A stretch of DNA of 64,000 nt from Mycoplasma sp. (lineage in GTDB: Bacteria; Bacillota_I; Bacilli_A; Mycoplasmatales; Metamycoplasmataceae): assembly GCA_014803855.1 (NCBI GenBank), contig JAAVAX010000010.1:122365-186364 (forward strand), written 5' to 3'. The position numbers and the translations under genes are program-made. The notes beneath the pieces are model-generated. The model was not told where the DNA came from and ran no database searches. It worked only from the letters and a program-made list of their open reading frames with translations. This document shows positions 57,801-64,000 of the stretch, piece after piece; the first letter of the stretch is position 1, and each line of letters starts with the position of its first letter.

Positions 57801-59176
57801 AGATTATCATTCAAGGCAACATTACATGCTTTCTTTTGTGAAAAGTCTAATTTCACAATTTCTTTTAATGATGTTTCACTAAAATATTTATGATATTCTT
57901 CAGCTAATTCTAATTGATTATAGAAAGTATTATCAATTAAATTAATGAATCCAACACCATCACTTTTTAACATCTTTACATAATCAATGTATAAAGATAC
58001 ATTAGCTATTGGATAAGAACCTACTGTAGCAAAAGGTAAAACTTTTATATTACTTGTGTTAATAGGACCAAATGTTTGTTCTAGTCTTTGACCAGTCTCT
58101 TTATCACTTAACTTAGGTATTTCAATAAATTCTCTAATTTCATAACTAGTTAATATTCTTTTTAACTCATTTATTGCATCAGTAGAAAAAGTATAACCAA
58201 ATGATGAGTATTTTTCAATAATGTTATTAGCAAAAATTTCTAAATCATCATTGTAATTAATTTTTACAAATGAATCTACTTTTATTGATAAATTATCATT
58301 GTTTTCTAAAAAGTTATTAGAGTGAATTAATGTTAATAATAAATGTGAGTTAACTTCAACAATTAATGTCCCATTTTTTCTAGATAGATTTAAACTAAAA
58401 TTCTTTCTATCTCTTGTTTGGATAACCAATGGTCATAGTAATAGTGGTGCATAAAAATGATAATTGTTTAAATTATTATTTGTGTTTAAATCTGTTAAAT
58501 TTATTTCTTGTGATTGTGATAATGGCTCTTTAGATTCACCTTTATTTATAATTGAACCTGTTGCATAAGGTCATCCAATTTTAACTGTAGATGAACCATA
58601 ATTAGCACGTGTAGATCTTACAAGACTAAAAAGTCTTTTTATTTTTGAACCTAATTCTTTATTTTTTTCAATGTTTATTGAAATTGGTGTAGAACTATTT
58701 ATTAATGTTTTTATTGGTTCTAAATCAGTTTTATTTTTTGCATTATTAAAATTATTAAAAATTTCATAAATATCTAGAACATCATAATTATTTTCTAAAT
58801 TAGTAAAAAATCCATTATTTATATAACTACTTTCAATAACTTTTTCTTTAAGTTTATTAAGTTTTAATTTATCTCAATTTAAATCATTATTTTCATTATT
58901 ATTTTCAACTACTACATTATTACTTGAATCATTATTTTGATATTCATAAAACTTAGAATTTTCATAAAAATTACTATTTGATTCCTTGGTATTATTATTT
59001 TCTTGAGCATAATTAAATAAGACATTATTGTTTTTATCAAAATCTGCATTTTCTTTATATGTTAATTCTTTAATGCTTTCATTTTCAACAATATCATCAC
59101 TTATATTAATAGGTTTGGTATTGAATCTTGATTTTCTATTAGGATCTAATCCTTTTCTTTTAATATATCTATTCAT
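54854..59176 (-). CDS. large SF1 helicase with DUF4011-like N-part and nuclease-like C-part
   Basis: 1440 residues. Residues 1-100 are Asn/Glu-rich and disordered. About 180-290 resembles DUF4011 (LFSLVRSTRANYGSSTVKIG, then FYAPLLLWPLVIQ, the APLLLvPv pattern). SF1B motifs follow: GAAGNGKSQT near 462, FDICIIDEASMIPLENA near 900, SGDIKQLPPATY near 912, LEYHYRS near 970, KVQGSERDNIIISF near 1105, NVLITRSRLALHLV near 1145. Residues about 1250-1330 follow the MTES_1575 nuclease-like pattern (VKIDLVIRD, IIGIFCDEF, RDFYNRKFLETRNWKFFAL) but the usual catalytic Glu before C-D is Phe. Helicases MG140/MPN153 of M. genitalium/M. pneumoniae may be its relatives. Ends in a Lys-rich tail. Confidence 0.8.
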
Positions 59177-59656
59177 ATTTTATCCTTATCCTTTGTTGTA
59201 TCTTAAAATTTTACTAACAATAATATTAATCAATAATGTTTTTTGCATCCATAAACTTATAAAATACCAAAAAATTTAACTTATTGTAAAAAATTACATT
59301 TTTGAAATGAGAAAAAATATGAAATATATTTTTATATTGTTTAATTCTTTTTGTTTTCTAAATTATTTTTGAATTGTAGGAAGTTATTTAAATTTTTTTT
59401 AACATCATTTTCAAAGACTTCTAATATTTGACCTACTTTGTCAAATTCTTGACCTATTACATTACATTATTTTTTCACTTTTTTTGTTAAATTTTCTTTG
59501 TTCCTCAATAAATAATAATTCAATAACAACATTATTAATTGATTGCTCAAAATTATTAAAATAATTTTAATATTTTTTTGATAGAATTTCAAATTTGAAG
59601 AGTGATTTTAAAAACAATCTCACTCAAAAAGTATTATTGAAAGGCCTATTTTATAT
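59177..59656. other. 480-bp spacer, with a possible decayed gene end at 59341-59586
   Basis: Divergent region between the helicase and the BspA-like gene. On the minus strand, two frames read as protein-like: NNFEQSINNVVIELLFIEEQ down to a stop near 59465, then in another frame VIGQEFDKVGQILEVFENDV to a stop at 59341-59343. Joined by one frameshift they would make a coiled-coil-like C-terminus of about 75 residues. I do not recognise it. Elsewhere nothing but AT-rich sequence. Confidence 0.35.
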
Positions 59657-61864
59657 ATGAGTAAATCTAAAAAAATATTATTAGGAATGTCAGTAGCTTC
59701 AATTGGAATTGGATCTTTGTGCATTCCACTTACAACTTTAAGTTTTAATAAACAGGAAGTTACAAATAAATTTAATTTTAATGAACAAAATAATGAATTA
59801 AATTCATCACAAATGAATGGTTCACTAAATAATGAATCACAACCAATTGTTGGTGGATTAAGTTCTTCACAGCAGATTGTTATTGGAACAAATGAATCAT
59901 CACAAATAAATGGTGAAATAGATAATTCATCACAACAAATTAATAGTGAATCAAATGAATCATTAAAAAATATAATAACTTGAGTTGATGAAGTTGATGA
60001 TGAAATGGATTCTTCAACTGCATGACTTAGATTGAGACTAATTAAGGTAAGAGATGCATTAAACAATAAAATAATAGAAGATGCTAAAACTATAAAAACA
60101 GCAGATGATTTTAAGAATTTATATACAAAATATTTTACACTTTGAGGCAAAAATTCTCTTGGTAATAATGATTATGAGCTTGAAATACCAAATAATACCT
60201 TTATTGATGGAATAAATGTATCAGGACTTAAATTAAAAAGAAGAATTGAATTAAGTAATCCATACCTTGTTTCAACACCTGAAGCATGTAATTATTTTGT
60301 TGTAAAATTTGATATTTCATATGGAAATGGTAGTGACAAAATTTTATACAGAACTAATGAATTTAGAATTGAAAATCCAAATCCAATAAAAATTGATAAT
60401 GACATTAAGAATATTGAATTAAAAGATCAAAATGGTTTAGTTATTAAAAATGGTGTAATTATTAGGTATGAAGGTTCATCAAGAGAAATTCATATCCCTG
60501 ACAAAGTTAAAGCAAAAGATCAAAATGGAAAAGAATATGTTGTAGATATTAAGTCAATTGCTGATTGTGTGTTTATGGGAAAACAAATTAGAGATTTAAC
60601 CATTGAAAGTACCACATTAGAAATGATTGGAAATTTTGCATTTGAAAATAATTCAATTATGTTATTAGATTTTTCAAAAGCTACAAAATTAGTTCAAATT
60701 GGTAATAATGCTTTTAAAAGTAATTGAATCAAACAAATTACTTCTTGAGGAAATGTTAAAGTTTTAGGAACATCAGCTTTTGAAGATAATACAATTAATA
60801 ATTATGGTCTTAATTTAGGTAAATCATCAATAGTTGCAATTGGTATTAAATGTTTTGCATCTAATTATTTAACATATAATGTATTTAACCATGTTCTTAA
60901 TGCAATTATTGAGTTGCCAGTATCATTAAAAACAGTGGGATTTTTAGCATTTGGAACATCTAAAACCCAAAATTCAATGAGGGAATTAATTAATAATTGA
61001 AATTTACTTTCAGATTATTTTACTCAAAACACTAGTAATTGATTATTCTATAGAAATATTGAAGTTATAACAGATACATATAAAACAGAAAAATTTGATC
61101 AAAAAATTGATTTCACATCATACCTAATTAGAGGATATACAATTGAAAAAGATTATGAATACAAAGTAAGAAATGGTATAGTTGTTAAAAATGGTGTGGT
61201 TATCAGATATGAGGGTAATAGACCTGAAATTGATTTAAGTGGAGATATAATAACTAAAGATTCAAAAAATAGAACTGTAAAAATAGTTATTACTGAAATA
61301 GCTGATAATGCATTTAGATATTCTAGAGTAAGAATTTCAAAACTTGCTTTACCAGAGAGTATTGAAAAAATTGGTAGAAGTGCATTTGAAGGGAATAGAT
61401 TATCATATGTAGACTTTTCTAAAACAGATTTATATATAATAGGAGCATCTGCATTTAAAGATAATAATATTAAAACAATTAAATGAGGAGAAAATGTACA
61501 AGAAGTTGGAAATCTTGCATTTTATAATTGTGCACTAACTAATGATGGTTTAAATTTAGATCAGTCACAAATCATTAAAATTGGAGTTGCTGCATTTGCT
61601 AGAAATAATATTAGCTTTAATGCATATGAAACAACACCAAGTAAATTCATTAAATTACCTAAAACATTAAGAGTTATTGCTTATGCAGCATTTTGTCCAA
61701 TGGAAAACTTTGTATGAAACATTCAACCTAATGTTGTTATATTTGAGCAAAAACCAAATGGTGCTGACTTCTACAAAAATATACTTGTAGGAACACCAAG
61801 TGGTAAATTAGTTAAATACACTAACTTATTATCATTCAATAAAGCATTATTAGAATTTAATTAA
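59657..61864 (+). CDS. BspA-type leucine-rich repeat surface protein
   Basis: 735 residues. Signal peptide MSKSKKILLGMSVASIGIGS without lipobox Cys, then a Ser/Asn/Gln-rich linker (about 35-105) with repeated SSQQI elements. Two homologous halves follow, each opened by a VIKNGVIIRYEG / VVKNGVVIRYEG segment (near residues 270 and 512). Each half holds BspA LRRs such as MIGNFAFENNSIMLLDFS, QIGNNAFKSNWIKQI, KIGRSAFEGNRLSYVDFS and EVGNLAFYNCALTNDGL. Probably exported and surface-exposed; BspA-like proteins bind host proteins in other bacteria. Ten or so UGA tryptophans. A bidirectional terminator follows at 61884. Confidence 0.87.
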
Positions 61865-61883
61865 TAAAACAATATTAAAAAAG

Positions 61884-61911
61884 ATAGTTACACATAGTAA
61901 CTATTTTTTTT
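61884..61911. terminator. terminator of the BspA-like gene
   Basis: ATAGTTAC (61884-61891), loop ACATA, GTAACTAT (61897-61904), then a T-run; A-run upstream makes it work in both directions. Confidence 0.85.
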
Positions 61912-62052
61912 ATTGCTAATAATTTTTAATAACATTAGATTTGATGTATTAATATCATTTAGATCATAAACTACAACAATTTGTGATGGTAATAATGATA
62001 TTTGTTATCTAAGAACTTCAAACTTAGATAAGGAACATTTTTGTTGAAAATT

Positions 62053-62777
62053 TTATTTTTGTGAAGCACTTGGTCTACCATATTCAATTCCGCCTGTGAC
62101 TTGACATCCAGCAGGGAATGCTGTATAGTGATATCTACATTTAGGAGGTAGAGTTACACTAGTTAATTGGGTTCCTTGAAAAGCAGAACTATTAATTTCT
62201 TCTAAATAATCTAATTTAGATAAGTCTAAATGTTCCTCCAAACCAGCTCCATAGAAAGCTTGAATACTAATAGATTTTAATTGATTGTTATTTGAAAAAA
62301 AATATTTTTTAGATATTTGCAACCTGAAAATGCTGATTGACCTATACGGTAAGTTGAACTAGGAATTCTTATTTCAGTTATATTTGTGTATTGCAACCCA
62401 TCTATTGTTTCAATGCTACTAGGTAATGATATCGATTTTAATCTATCTCTACCAAAACCATCATCTGACCCAAAAAAATCACTAGCAATTGATCTAGGTT
62501 TAACCTTATATCCATTATGTTCATGAGCAATTGTAGAATGATTATGTTCAAGAACTTCAGGAATTATTAAATTATCTGCTTCTTCATCAGTAAGAGTTTT
62601 ATATAATCTAACTTCACCATAAATGTTAAATTGAAATGGAGTTCTAGTATCAATCATTCAAACACTACCAGCCGGTTCAGATATCCCTGCATTTCAATCA
62701 CTTGAAGAACAAGAAACTGTTGTTAGAGAAATTAATGGCAAAGTAGATAGTGGTAATAAGTATAGTATTTTTTTCAT
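62053..62777 (-). pseudogene. LRR lipoprotein, copy 1, frameshifted
   Basis: ATG 62777 with AAAAGGAG. Signal peptide MKKILYLLPLSTLPLISL with lipobox TTVSC, then DWNAG, WMIDTRTPFQF, BspA-type LRRs (RLKSISLPSSIETIDGLQ, ITEIRIPSSTYRIGQSAFSG) and the end GGIEYGRPSASQK. The frame shifts by one base near 62290-62302 (a run of eight A on the plus strand), right after NIFF; adding one base restores NNNQLKSISIQAF as in copy 2. Compared with copy 2 a single base is missing in this stretch. A slipped-strand phase switch, a dead gene, or a sequencing error are all possible. Confidence 0.8.
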
Positions 62778-62789
62778 ATTTTCTCCTTT

Positions 62790-63130
62790 TTAAATTTTTA
62801 CTTTTATAGTATCTAGTTTGATAATATCTCTTAGATAGTTTCTTGCATCATTATAAGTTGCAAAATAATTTGTTTTGTTATCTCAAAATAGTTTATAAAC
62901 AAAGTTTGTTGTGTTTTCAATTAATGTATAAGTTCCATCATCTTCTCTATAATAAGACATCTTTGGATCTTTCTTTACAATTGTTGTCTTAAGTAAGTTA
63001 TCAATTACATTTTGCTCTGAATCATAGAGTGCTGGATTAGAAGTATCAGCAATTCCATCACTATTAATTCCTGGATTAATGATTTTTCCATTTAGATCAT
63101 AAACTACAACAATTTGTGATGGTAATAATT
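62790..63130 (-). pseudogene. C-terminal gene fragment without start
   Basis: An open frame of about 113 codons on the minus strand reads PSQIVVVYDLNGKIINPG, then TSNPALYDSEQNVIDNLL, KKDPKMSYYREDDGTYTLIE, FVYKLFWDNKTNYFATY and ends IIKLDTIKVKI before TAA. An in-frame stop stands just upstream of it and no start codon fits. The last part is the same as the end of the gene leaving the window at 63925. It is therefore the 3' end of a duplicated gene. Confidence 0.75.
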
Positions 63131-63132
63131 AT

Positions 63133-63169
63133 GTTCCTTATCTAAGTTTAATATTCTTAGATAAGGAAC
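63133..63169. terminator. 14-bp hairpin after lipoprotein copy 2
   Basis: GTTCCTTATCTAAG (63133-63146) pairs perfectly with CTTAGATAAGGAAC (63156-63169), loop of 9 bases. A shorter 9-bp version follows copy 1 (62005-62013 with 62023-62031). The T-run is on the plus-strand side only, though the gene is on the minus strand, so termination for the lipoprotein is not certain. Confidence 0.55.
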
Positions 63170-63185
63170 ATTTTTGTTGAGAGTT

Positions 63186-63911
63186 TTATTTTTCTGAAGC
63201 GCTTGGTCTACCATATTCTTCTCCACCTATGACTTGACATCCAGCAGGGAATGCTGTATAATCATATCTACATTTAGGAGGTAGATTTACACTAGTTAAT
63301 TTAGTGTTTTGAAAGGCAAAACTGTCAATCCTATCTAAAAATTCTAATTTAGATAAGTCTAAATGACCTTCTAAGGCTATATCATAAAAAGCACCTTGAT
63401 AAATATATTTTAATTGACTACCTTCTTGAAAAAAAACATTTTTTAGCAATTTACACCCTGAAAATGTATATTGACGTATATTATGTGTTGAACTTGGAAT
63501 TATTATTTTAGTTATATTTGTGTTTTTCAACCCATCTATCACTTCAATACTATTAGGTAATGATATTGATTTTAATCTATCTCTACCATAACCACCATCT
63601 GGTCCAAAAAAATCACTAGCAATTGATCTTGACTTGACCTTATAACCATTATGAGCATGAGCGATTGTAGGATGATTGTGTTCAAGAACTTCAGGAATTA
63701 CTAAATTATTTGCTTCTTCATCAGTAAGAGCTGTATACAATCTAACTTCACCATAAACATTAAATTGAAATGGTGTTCTAGTATCAATCATTCAAACATC
63801 AGAAGTTGGTTCAGGTATCCCTGCATTTCAATCACCTGAAGAACAAGAAACTGTTGTTAGAGATATTAATGGTAATGTAGATATTGGTAATAAATATAAT
63901 AATTTTTTCAT
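63186..63911 (-). CDS. LRR lipoprotein, copy 2, intact
   Basis: 241 residues. AAAAAAGGAG precedes ATG 63911. Signal peptide MKKLLYLLPISTLPLISL with lipobox TTVSC (lipidated Cys at residue 23), then DWNAGIPEP, WMIDTRTPFQFNVYGEVRLY, TDEEANNLVIPEVLEHNH and four BspA-type LRRs (SLPNSIEVIDGL, IIPSSTHNIRQYTFSG, YIYQGAFYDIALEG, SFAFQNTKLTSVNLPP), ending GGEEYGRPSASEK. Two UGA tryptophans in the N-terminal part. Surface lipoprotein. It starts 14 bases after the stop of the upstream gene, so its transcript probably comes from there. Confidence 0.88.
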
Positions 63912-63924
63912 AAATTCTCCTTTT

Positions 63925-64000
63925 TTAAATTTTTACTTTTATAGTATCTAACTTGATAATATCTCTTAGATAGTTTCTTGCATCATTATATGTTGCAAAA
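63925..64000 (-). CDS. 3' end of a surface-protein gene (rest outside window)
   Basis: About 24 codons, FATYNDARNYLRDIIKLDTI then KVKI and TAA at 63927-63925. The same end is found in the fragment at 62790-63130. The gene would be the parent of that fragment. Function unknown. Confidence 0.6.
   Translation of the reverse strand, partial: FATYNDARNYLRDIIKLDTIKVKI

Larger units (their letters stand above)
61956..64000 (-). repeat. tandem duplication, unit about 1135 bp (two copies)
   Basis: The order hairpin, LRR lipoprotein gene, Shine-Dalgarno, then the end of another gene is repeated. Copy 1 covers about 61956-62870, copy 2 about 63091-64000 and runs out of the window. Shared marks include the stretch around the words for PSQIVVVYDLN (61956-61996 and 63091-63129), both lipoprotein genes, and the end IIKLDTIKVKI. 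More copies probably follow. Confidence 0.85.

Noticed and set aside
59596..59630. GAGTGA / TCACTC inverted repeat before the BspA-like gene
   Set aside because: Only six pairs with a large loop and no T-run; likely chance in AT-rich DNA, though an operator cannot be excluded.

Overview
The window is chromosomal DNA of a mollicute. It is extremely AT-rich, and UGA must be read as tryptophan to keep nearly every gene open (polC, ldh, clpB, uvrD-type helicase and others). A tRNA-Trp with anticodon UCA, which reads UGA, lies at 45537-45612. PolC-type replicase, L-lactate dehydrogenase, KtrAB, a ClpB without its N-domain under a CIRCE operator, lipoproteins and BspA-type leucine-rich surface proteins suit the Mycoplasma/Malacoplasma (pneumoniae-group) lineage. 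The M. iowae/M. penetrans clade is my guess at low confidence.

Layout. 1-1.7 kb: end of UDP-galactopyranose mutase plus a family 2 glycosyltransferase (surface galactofuran-type glycan). 1.7-16.6 kb: housekeeping genes on both strands (polC, mnmA, a cryptic FtsZ-like gene, der, a HAD phosphatase, galU, plsY, holA, ldh, yebC). 16.7-22.3 kb: a tight four-gene + strand operon of a glycosyltransferase-like protein, an RDD membrane protein, a PcrA/UvrD helicase and a membrane protein that looks like a dead PAS-GGDEF-EAL signalling protein. 22.3-26.4 kb: - strand dprA, a small ORF, coaD, hslO, glyA and a sigma-factor-like gene. 26.5-30.5 kb: a GH13 glucosidase-like pseudoenzyme and a large lipoprotein with an unusual leader (short ORF plus terminator-like hairpin). 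30.6-36.5 kb: rplK-rplA with an L1-operator-like leader, dUTPase, rpsO, acpS-plsC, scpA-scpB and a pseudouridine synthase. 36.5-48.2 kb: divergent ktrB/ktrA, era-cdd, clpB with CIRCE, tdk, rnr, secG, tRNA-Trp, acpP, hpt, degV and a BI-1 family gene.

48.2-64 kb is an accessory surface-antigen region: a 1901-residue protein with seven A-B double repeats (14 modules), a 1440-residue DUF4011-like/SF1 helicase with a nuclease-like tail, a BspA-like LRR protein, and a tandemly duplicated LRR lipoprotein array in which one copy is frameshifted and gene fragments lie between copies.

How it works together: the core genes serve DNA replication and repair, translation, membrane lipid synthesis (AcpP/AcpS/PlsY/PlsC), sugar-nucleotide and glycan synthesis (GalU/Glf/GT2), potassium uptake and heat shock. 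The right end is specialised for variable surface display. Convergent genes are packed with almost no gap at nine places.
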